From: an uncultured Riemerella sp.
GTDB taxonomy: Bacteria; Bacteroidota; Bacteroidia; Flavobacteriales; Weeksellaceae
Length of the DNA: 27,947 bases
Reading direction: 5' to 3'
Assembly (NCBI GenBank): GCA_938037185.1
Contig: CALHQK010000098.1
Coordinates: 1 to 27,947, forward strand
Below are positions 1 to 6,342 of the stretch, in pieces. The translations under genes were made by a program, and so were the position numbers. The notes under the pieces are model-generated. The model ran no database searches. It was not told where the DNA came from and saw only the letters and a program-made list of their open reading frames with translations. Positions within the stretch are counted from its first letter, which is position 1; the number at the start of each line of letters is the position of its first letter.

Positions 1-80
1 TAATCTGCGGAGAAAAATCAAAATTTGCCGAAAGATGATTTTTAAAATTCTGTATCGAGAGACTCTTGATGAACATACTT

Positions 81-124
81 TTTTTGAGATAAAAAAATCG
101 TGATAAAAATTTTTGAGATAAAAA
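81..124. repeat. Short direct repeat, 15 bp twice
   Basis: The 15-mer TTTTTGAGATAAAAA occurs at 81-95 and again at 110-124, 29 bases apart, with a partial copy (GATAAAAAT) between. It lies just beyond the glnS terminator. AT-rich DNA of this kind repeats easily by chance or slippage, so no function is claimed. Confidence 0.5.
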
Positions 125-157
125 CCGCAACATTTTTTCTTTTCATGCTGCGGTTTT
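121..157 (-). terminator. Rho-independent terminator of glnS
   Basis: Arms AAAACCGCAACAT (121-133) and ATGCTGCGGTTTT (145-157) pair over 13 positions with one mismatch around an 11-base loop. Read on the minus strand, the second arm ends in a run of T just downstream of the glnS stop codon at 165-167. This is the expected place and form for the end of the glnS transcript. Confidence 0.8.
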
Positions 158-164
158 CATTTAT

Positions 165-1841
165 TTAATTTTCAGGCTTGTAGGAATCCTTCAGGGTTAC
201 TGTTCTATTGAAAACCAATTTGCTGTCCGTGCTGTCTTGGTCTTTGGTAAAGTAACCGATTCTCTGGAACTGCAGCGGTTCGCCCACTTCTACATTTTTC
301 AGTTCTGGTTCTGCATAGGCCGTTACTACTTTTAGGGAGTCTGGATTTACAAATTCCAGGAAGTCGGTGTCTTTCTCTGCATCTGGCTGCTCGGTGGTGA
401 AGAGCCTGTCATACACGCGAACCTCCACAGGAAGGGCATTATCAGCAGAAACCCAATGCAGCGTACCTTTTACCTTTCGGAGGCTTTCTTCTGTACCACT
501 TCCAGACTTGGATTTCTCGTCATAGGTAGCGTAGATGGTCGTTATATTGCCTTGCTCATCTTTCTCTACCCTTTCTGCTTTGATGATGTAGGCAGATTTA
601 AGCCTTACCTCGCCACCGAGTTTCAGACGGAAAAACTTCTTGTCTGCTTCCTCTTTGAAGTCTTCTCTCTCTATATACAGCTCTCGTGAGAAAGGAACTT
701 TTCTCATTCCAGCGTTTTCATCTTCTGGGTTGTTTTCTGTTTCCAGCCATTCTTCTTTGCCTTCTGGGTAGTTTTCTATAATCAGTTTTACAGGATTCAT
801 CACTACCATCATTCTTTTAGCAGTTTTGTTCAAATCCTCTCTTACGCAGAATTCAAGAAGCTGAATGTCGATTAAATTTTCTCTTTTCGCTACACCTACT
901 TTTTCAATGAAATTTCGGATAGCCGCAGGCGTGTAGCCTTTTCTTCTAAGCCCAGAAACAGTCGGCATTCTCGGGTCATCCCAGCCTGTAACCACACCTT
1001 CGGCAACGAGCCTTTGGAGTTTTCTTTTAGAAGTAATCATGTAGGTTACATTCATTCGGGCAAACTCTCGCTGTTTGTTTCTGATAGTTCCTTCCGTATA
1101 GACTTGGTCAAGATACCAGTCATAAAGTGGTCTGTGGTTCTCAAACTCCAATGAACAAAGGGAGTGCGAAATCTGCTCTATGTAGTCACTCTCTCCATGA
1201 GCCCAGTCGTACATAGGGTAAATTTTCCAAGTGGTACCAGTTCTGTGGTGTGGTCTTTTTAGGATTCTATACATCACAGGGTCACGCATGTTCATATTAG
1301 GCGAAGTCATATCTATTTTAGCACGAAGAGACATTGTTCCTTCTTCGAACTCGCCATTTTTCATTCGCTCGAATAGATTTAGTGATTCCTCTATTGGCCT
1401 GTTTCGGAATGGAGATTCTATCCCAGGTTCTGCAGGGTTTTTTCTTTGTTCCGTGATGACTTCCGAAGACTGCTCATCTATGTATGCCTTACCATCTTTT
1501 ATCATCTGCACTGCCCAGTCATAGAGCTGCTGAAAATAGTCTGATGCATAGAGTTCTTTATCCCATTTGAAGCCGAGCCAAGCTACATCTTTCTTGATAG
1601 AATCTACGAACTCTTGTTCTTCTTTTTCAGGGTTGGTATCATCGAAACGAAGGTTCACAGGAGCGTTATATTTTTCACCCAAACCGAAGTTTATGCATAT
1701 CGCTTTGGTATGTCCTATGTGCAGATAGCCGTTGGGCTCTGGCGGAAAACGAAAACGAATTTTGTCTCTGCTGAGTCCATTAGCCAAATCTTCTTCTATA
1801 ATTTGCTCAATGAAATTGAGTGTTTTTTTTTCTTCTTCCAT
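165..1841 (-). CDS. glnS: Glutaminyl-tRNA synthetase
   Basis: This 558-residue class Ic aminoacyl-tRNA synthetase charges tRNA(Gln) with glutamine in the cytoplasm, using ATP. The class I signature PEPNGYLHIGH is at residues 34-44, with HIGH at 41-44. The second ATP-binding loop reads ITSKRKL at about 269-275, matching the MSKRKL loop of E. coli GlnRS, with Thr in place of Met. The length is close to the family norm of about 550, and the C-terminal half has the beta-barrel anticodon-binding region expected of GlnRS. GlnRS rather than GluRS is supported by the full-length GlnRS-type C-terminus. The ATG at 1839-1841 is preceded by a -7 box at 1861-1868, and a terminator follows the stop, so the gene appears to be a single transcription unit. 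Confidence 0.97.
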   Translation of the reverse strand: MEEEKKTLNFIEQIIEEDLANGLSRDKIRFRFPPEPNGYLHIGHTKAICINFGLGEKYNAPVNLRFDDTNPEKEEQEFVDSIKKDVAWLGFKWDKELYASDYFQQLYDWAVQMIKDGKAYIDEQSSEVITEQRKNPAEPGIESPFRNRPIEESLNLFERMKNGEFEEGTMSLRAKIDMTSPNMNMRDPVMYRILKRPHHRTGTTWKIYPMYDWAHGESDYIEQISHSLCSLEFENHRPLYDWYLDQVYTEGTIRNKQREFARMNVTYMITSKRKLQRLVAEGVVTGWDDPRMPTVSGLRRKGYTPAAIRNFIEKVGVAKRENLIDIQLLEFCVREDLNKTAKRMMVVMNPVKLIIENYPEGKEEWLETENNPEDENAGMRKVPFSRELYIEREDFKEEADKKFFRLKLGGEVRLKSAYIIKAERVEKDEQGNITTIYATYDEKSKSGSGTEESLRKVKGTLHWVSADNALPVEVRVYDRLFTTEQPDAEKDTDFLEFVNPDSLKVVTAYAEPELKNVEVGEPLQFQRIGYFTKDQDSTDSKLVFNRTVTLKDSYKPEN

Positions 1842-1856
1842 ATTCTTGTTAAATAA

Positions 1857-2154
1857 TTGGCAAAGATAATGATTTTACTCATTTTTTGTCCATCTTTCTT
1901 GAGGCTTTTTTCAGCTAAAACAAATTCTTGGGTATCCAGCATTCCGCTGATGCTTTTGTTGAAACTTTAAAAAGGGAAGCCTTAGCAATAAGAATCCGTT
2001 TCTGGGTAGAGAAAAATGAGCACCGATGGAAGAAATCGTGTTTTAGTCAAAAAAACTGCGATGCAGAAAGGAGAGTCCTTATTTTCGGTATCCCATATCT
2101 GCACCGCAGCGGTTTATTTTAATTTTATAAGATGAAAACAGTCTTTCACAAAGG
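1857..2154. other. Gene-poor gap between glnS and dpp11
   Basis: About 300 bases between two minus-strand genes. The right-hand end of the gap is the glnS promoter. The rest has moderate base composition and an uninterrupted 64-codon plus-strand frame (1928-2122) that I cannot relate to any family. The minus strand also has a 43-codon open stretch with no obvious start. No hairpin with a T-run was found, so the terminator of dpp11 is not visible. It may be decayed coding or repeat-derived DNA. Confidence 0.5.
1861..1868 (-). promoter_or_regulatory. Predicted -7 box of glnS
   Basis: The minus strand reads TATCTTTG, a perfect match to the Bacteroidota sigma-ABfr -7 consensus TAnnTTTG, about 20 bases upstream of the glnS ATG. 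No convincing -33 TTG was found at the usual spacing. Confidence 0.65.
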
Positions 2155-4290
2155 CTATTTCACGATTTTCATTTCATCAATCAGCCATTTAGAATCGGCA
2201 AACTTATCAATGATGAAAAGAATATACTTGGTATCTACCATGATGTTTCGGCTGAAACGAGGGTCAAAGTTAATGTCGCTCATCGTTCCTTCCCACTGGC
2301 GGTCAAAGTTAAGCCCAATCAAGTTGCCTCTTGCATCCAGCACAGGACTTCCGGAATTTCCGCCGGTAGTGTGGTTGGTGGCAGTGAAATTTACTGGAAC
2401 TTCTCCCGTTTTGTCGGCATAGACACCATAATTTTTGTTCTGATAGAGGCTGATGAGCTTCTGCGGAACATTAAATTCATAATCATTCGGGATATATTTT
2501 TCCATGACACCCTTTAGGTGCGTCTGGTAGTTGTATTTCACGCCATCGCGAGGGTCAGAGCCTTTGATTGTTCCATAAGCCACACGCAGGGTAGAGTTGG
2601 CATCTGGGAAGAACCGGCGTTCCTTATCCGTTTCCATCTGCTGAGCCATATATTTTTTCTGTACAGCATCTATTTCTGCTTGGAGGGAAGCATATTTAGG
2701 ATGAACCTCAGAGTTATAGGCGTTTCTTATCTTGCTGAAAAGCTGTACGAAACTGTCGTTTTTCAAATGCTGAACTAACTTACTCTCATCGGCGAAGAGT
2801 TTATCCAAATCCTCAGGGAAAGACATTCCGCTGAGTTTTCCTCTTCCTGTAATAAGGGATGTTTGCGAAGCCTGTTCTATTTTTTTCTCAGAAAGAGCTT
2901 CATTTTCGTTGGATTTTAGTTCTGCTGGCAGAAACTGCGTAGGGACACGCTTCGCATAGAGGCTGAGCAGTTTAGCGGTTACTTTGGCATCTAATTCCCC
3001 ATCGTAGTCTTTATAAAAAGTTTTGAGGTGTTCCTTCAGCGCTTGGAGGTACTTGGCATCTGCCTTTCCAGCCTGCACTCTTTCTATGTGGTTTAGGAAA
3101 ATATTGGCAAGGTTTAGGGTTTCCGCATTTCTTGTCAGCTCAGAATAATAGGCACGGCTGAGGGCGTAAGGTGCCTGCTCGTTATAGAGTTTTTCCAACT
3201 GCTCTATCGTAGGGCGGACAGCCGGATTTTTGCTGATAAGGCTCTGCTCGTATTGTTTTTTCTTCTGTACAGCTTGGGATTTTTTGAGCCCTTCCACTTC
3301 GCCGATCCATTTTTTCCAATAATTGGCAACTCTGGCGTATTTAGAAGCGTATTTTATCCTTGTGGCATCATCTGTACGCATTTTTTCATCTAAAATTTTC
3401 AGAGCGGCATCCCGCATGGAAATCATGGCAGGGTCAGTTTCGTTCATTATTTTCTCTACGGCAACTGCGGGGAGATATTCCGTGGTACGGCCAGGGAAAC
3501 CAAACACGAATGTGAAATCTCCTTCCTTTTTATCTTTAATGGAAATAGGGAGGAAGTGTTTCGGCTGGAAAGGAACATTGTCCTTGGAATATTCGGCAGG
3601 CTTGTTGTTCTTATCGGCATAGATGCGGAAGAGCATAAAATCTCCCGTATGTCTTGGCCACACCCAGTTGTCTGTATCGGACCCAAATTTCCCAATGGAA
3701 GAAGGCGGCGCCCCTACAAGGCGGACATCTTTATAAGTATCTATGATGTAGGCATAATATTTATTGCCGTAATACATAGATTTTACGATGATTTTCTGGT
3801 AGTTTTCTATTTTTTGAGAGTTTTTGTAAAGCTCAATATTTTGGTTTATTTTCTTTTCTAAACTTTCTCCTGAAAGCCCTTGGGTTCCGGCGGTAATTTC
3901 GGTGGTTACATCTTTGATATCCGCGATGAAATCTACCGTTACACCTGGGTTGGGAAGTTCTTCGCTCATGTTTTTAGCCCAAAAACCATTGGTCAGCAGG
4001 TCGTTTTCTATGGTGGAGTGTCTTTGGATGTCATCATATCCGCAGTGGTGGTTGGTCAGCAGGAGTCCTTTGGGAGAAATCACCTCGCTGGTGCAGCCGC
4101 CATCAAACTGCGCTACGGCATCTTTTATACTGGGTTTGCTGGGGTCAAAAATTTGTTTTGCGGAAATCTTCATTCCCAGTTTTTTCATTTCTGCTTCGTT
4201 GAGTTCTGTGGGCATCCACATGCCGCCGTGCTGCTGTGAAAAAGCCATGACAGCAGGCAGAAGAGCCGATACTAAAAAAAGTTTTTTCAT
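2155..4290 (-). CDS. dpp11: S46 dipeptidyl-peptidase, DPP11 type (Asp/Glu-specific)
   Basis: This 711-residue serine peptidase of family S46 removes dipeptides from the N-terminus of oligopeptides in the periplasm. It starts with a Sec signal peptide (residues 1 to about 19, MKKLFLVSALLPAVMAFSQ). The catalytic His lies in TNHHCGY (79-85), the Asp in the PRHTGDF segment, and the Ser in GGNSGSP (Ser646). Arg664, in NFDRQWEG, is exactly 18 residues after the catalytic Ser. That is the spacing of Ser655 and Arg673 in Porphyromonas DPP11, where the Arg sets preference for Asp/Glu at P1; DPP7 has Gly there. No type IX secretion C-terminal domain is evident. It starts 33 bases after the ABC ATPase gene on the same strand, with no clear promoter between, so the two are probably co-transcribed. 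Confidence 0.93.
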   Translation of the reverse strand: MKKLFLVSALLPAVMAFSQQHGGMWMPTELNEAEMKKLGMKISAKQIFDPSKPSIKDAVAQFDGGCTSEVISPKGLLLTNHHCGYDDIQRHSTIENDLLTNGFWAKNMSEELPNPGVTVDFIADIKDVTTEITAGTQGLSGESLEKKINQNIELYKNSQKIENYQKIIVKSMYYGNKYYAYIIDTYKDVRLVGAPPSSIGKFGSDTDNWVWPRHTGDFMLFRIYADKNNKPAEYSKDNVPFQPKHFLPISIKDKKEGDFTFVFGFPGRTTEYLPAVAVEKIMNETDPAMISMRDAALKILDEKMRTDDATRIKYASKYARVANYWKKWIGEVEGLKKSQAVQKKKQYEQSLISKNPAVRPTIEQLEKLYNEQAPYALSRAYYSELTRNAETLNLANIFLNHIERVQAGKADAKYLQALKEHLKTFYKDYDGELDAKVTAKLLSLYAKRVPTQFLPAELKSNENEALSEKKIEQASQTSLITGRGKLSGMSFPEDLDKLFADESKLVQHLKNDSFVQLFSKIRNAYNSEVHPKYASLQAEIDAVQKKYMAQQMETDKERRFFPDANSTLRVAYGTIKGSDPRDGVKYNYQTHLKGVMEKYIPNDYEFNVPQKLISLYQNKNYGVYADKTGEVPVNFTATNHTTGGNSGSPVLDARGNLIGLNFDRQWEGTMSDINFDPRFSRNIMVDTKYILFIIDKFADSKWLIDEMKIVK

Positions 4291-4323
4291 TTTAAAGAAT
4301 ATTAGAATTGATAAATTTTCAAA

Positions 4324-4989
4324 TTATAAGATTATTCCGTCTTTCATGACGAGTTTCCTGTCGGCGCTTTCGGCGAGGATAGGATTGTGGGTGATGATTA
4401 CGAAAGTCTGGTTGTACCTGTCCCTGAGGTCAAATAAAAGCTGGTGCAGGGAGTCGGCGTTCTTAGAATCCAGATTTCCCGTAGGTTCATCAGCGAAGAT
4501 GATTTTTGGGGAGTTGATGAGCGCCCTTACTACGGCAACTCTCTGCGCTTCTCCGCCGGAGAGGGCTTTCGGCTTGTGGTATCTTCGGTCTACGATGTTC
4601 AGTTCCTCAAAGAGCTGGTAGGCTTTCTCCTGAAAATCTTTTGGGTTTTTCCCTGCAATGCGGATGGGCATCATCACATTTTCAATGGCGGTGAACTCCG
4701 GCAGGAGCTGGTGATGCTGGAACACGAAGCCGATGTTTTCATTTCGGAATTTGGAGAGTTCCTGATCGTTCATTTTAAGGAACGGCTCTCCGGCGATGGT
4801 GATTTCCGTACCGTGCTTCTGCGCATCGGTAGGGAGGTCCAGAGTGCCCAAAATCTGCAGCAGGGTAGATTTTCCGGCGCCCGATTCGCCTACGATGGAG
4901 ACGATTTCGCCCTCGTCTATATTGAGATTCACGCCTTTGAGGACTTGTAAATCTCCGTAGGATTTATAAATATTCTTCGCTTTTATCAT
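4324..4989 (-). CDS. lolD: ABC transporter ATP-binding protein, LolD/MacB type
   Basis: This 221-residue ATPase subunit is of the type that powers lipoprotein release from the inner membrane (LolD) or related MacB-type exporters. The sequence shows Walker A GESGAGKST (34-42), the Q-loop Gln91, the signature LSGGEAQR (143-150), Walker B IIFADE (163-168) and the H-loop His201. The GES-GAGKST and ADEPTGNLD motifs and the short single-domain length fit the LolD/MacB subfamily. The permease partner (LolC/E-like) is not in the window, so the LolD assignment over another member of the subfamily is inference. A promoter with both boxes lies just upstream, and the peptidase gene follows at 33 bases. 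Base composition is more GC-rich than in most neighbours. Confidence 0.85.
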   Translation of the reverse strand: MIKAKNIYKSYGDLQVLKGVNLNIDEGEIVSIVGESGAGKSTLLQILGTLDLPTDAQKHGTEITIAGEPFLKMNDQELSKFRNENIGFVFQHHQLLPEFTAIENVMMPIRIAGKNPKDFQEKAYQLFEELNIVDRRYHKPKALSGGEAQRVAVVRALINSPKIIFADEPTGNLDSKNADSLHQLLFDLRDRYNQTFVIITHNPILAESADRKLVMKDGIIL

Positions 4990-4993
4990 AGCC

Positions 4994-5025
4994 CAAAAAT
5001 AGGAAAATTTATTGAACTACGGCAA
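4994..5025 (-). promoter_or_regulatory. Predicted promoter of the lolD-dpp11 unit
   Basis: On the minus strand, TTG (5023-5025) is followed after 21 bases by TATTTTTG (4994-5001), matching the Bacteroidota TTG / TAnnTTTG promoter. The -7 box ends 4 bases before the lolD start codon, so the leader would be very short or the true start slightly different. Confidence 0.6.
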
Positions 5026-5079
5026 AAGATTTTCATTTTGACAGAACATTTGTTTTATCAAGAAGAAAACGAGGTTTAA

Positions 5080-5491
5080 AGCTTGGCAAAGCTCTGCGGA
5101 GGTTTAGACAATGTGTGCCGTTCTTTGGGAAATGTTTGCGGAAGTCTCGCGCAGGTGTGTGGAGGTTTGGGAGAGATAGTTTATTGCGAAGTTTTCATGA
5201 ACTTAACAAAGGCAATGAAAACTATTCAATGGGAAAGATAGGAAATTGAATATCCTACATAGAAAATGCTTTGGGAAAGATGTGCGGAAGTTTAGACAAT
5301 GTGCGCCGTTCTTTGGACGATGTTTGCGGAAGTCCTGCACAGGTGTGCGGAGGTTTGGGAAAGGTGGTTTATTGCGAAGTTTATAAAGACTTAACAAAGG
5401 CGATGAAAACTATTCAATGGGAAAGATGAAAAATTAAATATCCTACATGGGAAATGTTTTGGGAAAGATGAGCGGAAGTTTAGACAATGTC
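5080..5491. repeat. 188-bp tandem repeat made of 21-bp units
   Basis: The 580-base gap between lolD and lipB holds two nearly full copies and one shortened copy of a 188-bp unit. Equivalent points fall at 5102, 5290 and 5478, so the period is exactly 188. Each copy contains 21-bp units (5095, 5116, 5137, 5158; then 5283, 5304, 5325, 5346; then 5471) starting with a TGCGGAAGTTT-like sequence and ending AATGTG or AAGGTG. Read as codons, each unit gives a heptad C-G-S-L-x-x-V. Copies one and two differ at a modest fraction of positions. Each full copy ends in about 80 bases of non-heptad sequence. This is not a CRISPR array, because the units abut without spacers. Confidence 0.85.
5280..5429 (+). 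CDS. Candidate 49-residue peptide in the repeat (doubtful)
   Basis: An open frame in the second 188-bp copy starts at ATG 5280 and stops at TGA 5427-5429. It encodes CGSL-type heptads (residues 2-29) followed by a tail ending LTKAMKTIQWER. The first copy has the same frame open from about 5080 to TAG 5239-5241 and ends with the same 12 residues, but it has no early ATG. No ribosome-binding site or promoter is evident. Similar frames could arise simply because the repeat lacks stops in this frame. I recognise no family. Confidence 0.2.
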   Translation: MCGSLDNVRRSLDDVCGSPAQVCGGLGKVVYCEVYKDLTKAMKTIQWER

Positions 5492-5541
5492 TGCCGAAAA
5501 GAAGACATGATGAAAACTTCTAAGGCGATGAAGAAAAAAGG

Positions 5542-5571
5542 AAAAATCCCGCTCAAAAGGCTGGGATTTTT
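5542..5571 (-). terminator. lipB terminator overlapping the stop codon
   Basis: Arms AAAAATCCC (5542-5550) and GGGATTTTT (5563-5571) form a 9-bp stem with a 12-base loop, followed on the minus strand by further T residues. The lipB stop codon (TAA, 5570-5572) sits in the first arm. Confidence 0.75.
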
Positions 5572-6265
5572 AGTAAAAAGAACATTGGAACACCTCGGCG
5601 AAGTGTTTTTTTAGTTTGTCTTTGACCTCTTCCATAGGGATTTTCCGCTGTAATTCCTGCTCCAAAGAAGTAACTTGTTTGCCCTTGATTCCGCACGGAA
5701 TGATGTTTTGGAAGTACGCCATGTCCGTATTGACATTGAGGGCGAAACCATGTATGGTGACCCAGCGGGAGGCCTTTACGCCCATGGCGCAGATTTTTCT
5801 GGCGTAGGGTTTGCCGGTATCCAGCCAGACGCCGGTTTCACCTTGGCTTCTTTCGCCTTTCAGGTCGTATTCTGCCATGGTGCGGATGACTACTTCTTCC
5901 AGATTCCGCATGTAGCGGTGGATGTCGGTAAAGAAATTCTCCAAATCTAGCACGGGATAGCCTACTATCTGCCCGAAACCGTGGTAGGTGATGTCGCCGC
6001 CTCTGTTGGTTTTCACATATGTGGCGTTTATTTCATTGAGTTTCTTCTCGTCTATCAGCATATGGTGTTCGTCGCCCGATTTCCCGAGAGTATATACATG
6101 AGGATGCTCTACGAAGAGGAGGTAATTGGGCGTTTCCTGCTGTGCGGTCTGCTGTCTGTTTTGAAGTTTGAGGTCTATAATCCCGCGCATGAGCTTTTCC
6201 TGATAATCCCAAGCCGACTGATAGTCCATCAAACCTAAATCTTCAAATTTTATTTTGGTATTCAT
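5570..6265 (-). CDS. lipB: Lipoyl(octanoyl) transferase LipB
   Basis: This 231-residue cytoplasmic enzyme transfers octanoyl from octanoyl-ACP to the lipoyl domains of 2-oxoacid dehydrogenases and GcvH, the first step of endogenous lipoate attachment. The family motif RGGDITYHGFGQ is at residues 88-99. The catalytic pair is Lys157 (in ARKICAMG) and Cys191 (in IIPCGIKG), equivalent to Lys135 and Cys169 of E. coli LipB. Length is in the family range (about 210-240). The ATG at 6263-6265 has a -7 box immediately upstream (6270-6277). The gene is divergent from lysS across a 77-base gap and ends in a terminator containing its stop codon. No lipA is present in the window. Confidence 0.96.
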   Translation of the reverse strand: MNTKIKFEDLGLMDYQSAWDYQEKLMRGIIDLKLQNRQQTAQQETPNYLLFVEHPHVYTLGKSGDEHHMLIDEKKLNEINATYVKTNRGGDITYHGFGQIVGYPVLDLENFFTDIHRYMRNLEEVVIRTMAEYDLKGERSQGETGVWLDTGKPYARKICAMGVKASRWVTIHGFALNVNTDMAYFQNIIPCGIKGKQVTSLEQELQRKIPMEEVKDKLKKHFAEVFQCSFY

Positions 6266-6269
6266 GTTA

Positions 6270-6277
6270 CAAATTTA
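6270..6277 (-). promoter_or_regulatory. Predicted -7 box of lipB
   Basis: The minus strand reads TAAATTTG, matching TAnnTTTG. It ends only 4 bases before the lipB ATG, so the transcript would be nearly leaderless. No TTG is found at the right distance. Confidence 0.5.
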
Positions 6278-6309
6278 ATGTTTCGCATCAATAATTGATG
6301 AAAAAAAAT

Positions 6310-6317
6310 TACTTTTG
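6310..6317 (+). promoter_or_regulatory. Predicted -7 box of lysS
   Basis: TACTTTTG matches TAnnTTTG and lies 25 bases before the lysS ATG. A -33 TTG is not at the expected spacing; the nearest TTG (6295-6297) is only 12 bases upstream of the box. Confidence 0.6.
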
Positions 6318-6342
6318 CAAATTAATTAAATAAAGATTAGAA

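Noticed and set aside
1928..2122. 64-codon plus-strand frame in the glnS-dpp11 gap, with a segment (FVETLKRE) faintly like transposase wording
   Set aside because: The resemblance is a few residues only; no catalytic DDE context, terminal repeats or further homologous frames are visible.
3902..4621. 239-codon plus-strand open frame across the 5' end of dpp11 and the 3' end of lolD
   Set aside because: It is antisense to two well-supported genes on the minus strand, shows no recognisable domain, and has the Ser/Leu-rich look of a shadow frame.
5080..5491. CRISPR array
   Set aside because: Units are contiguous and drifted, with no constant repeat plus unique spacer pattern and no cas genes nearby.
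5468..5614. 48-codon plus-strand frame from the third repeat copy into the 3' end of lipB
   Set aside because: It runs antisense through the lipB terminator and coding region; openness beyond the repeat is probably chance.
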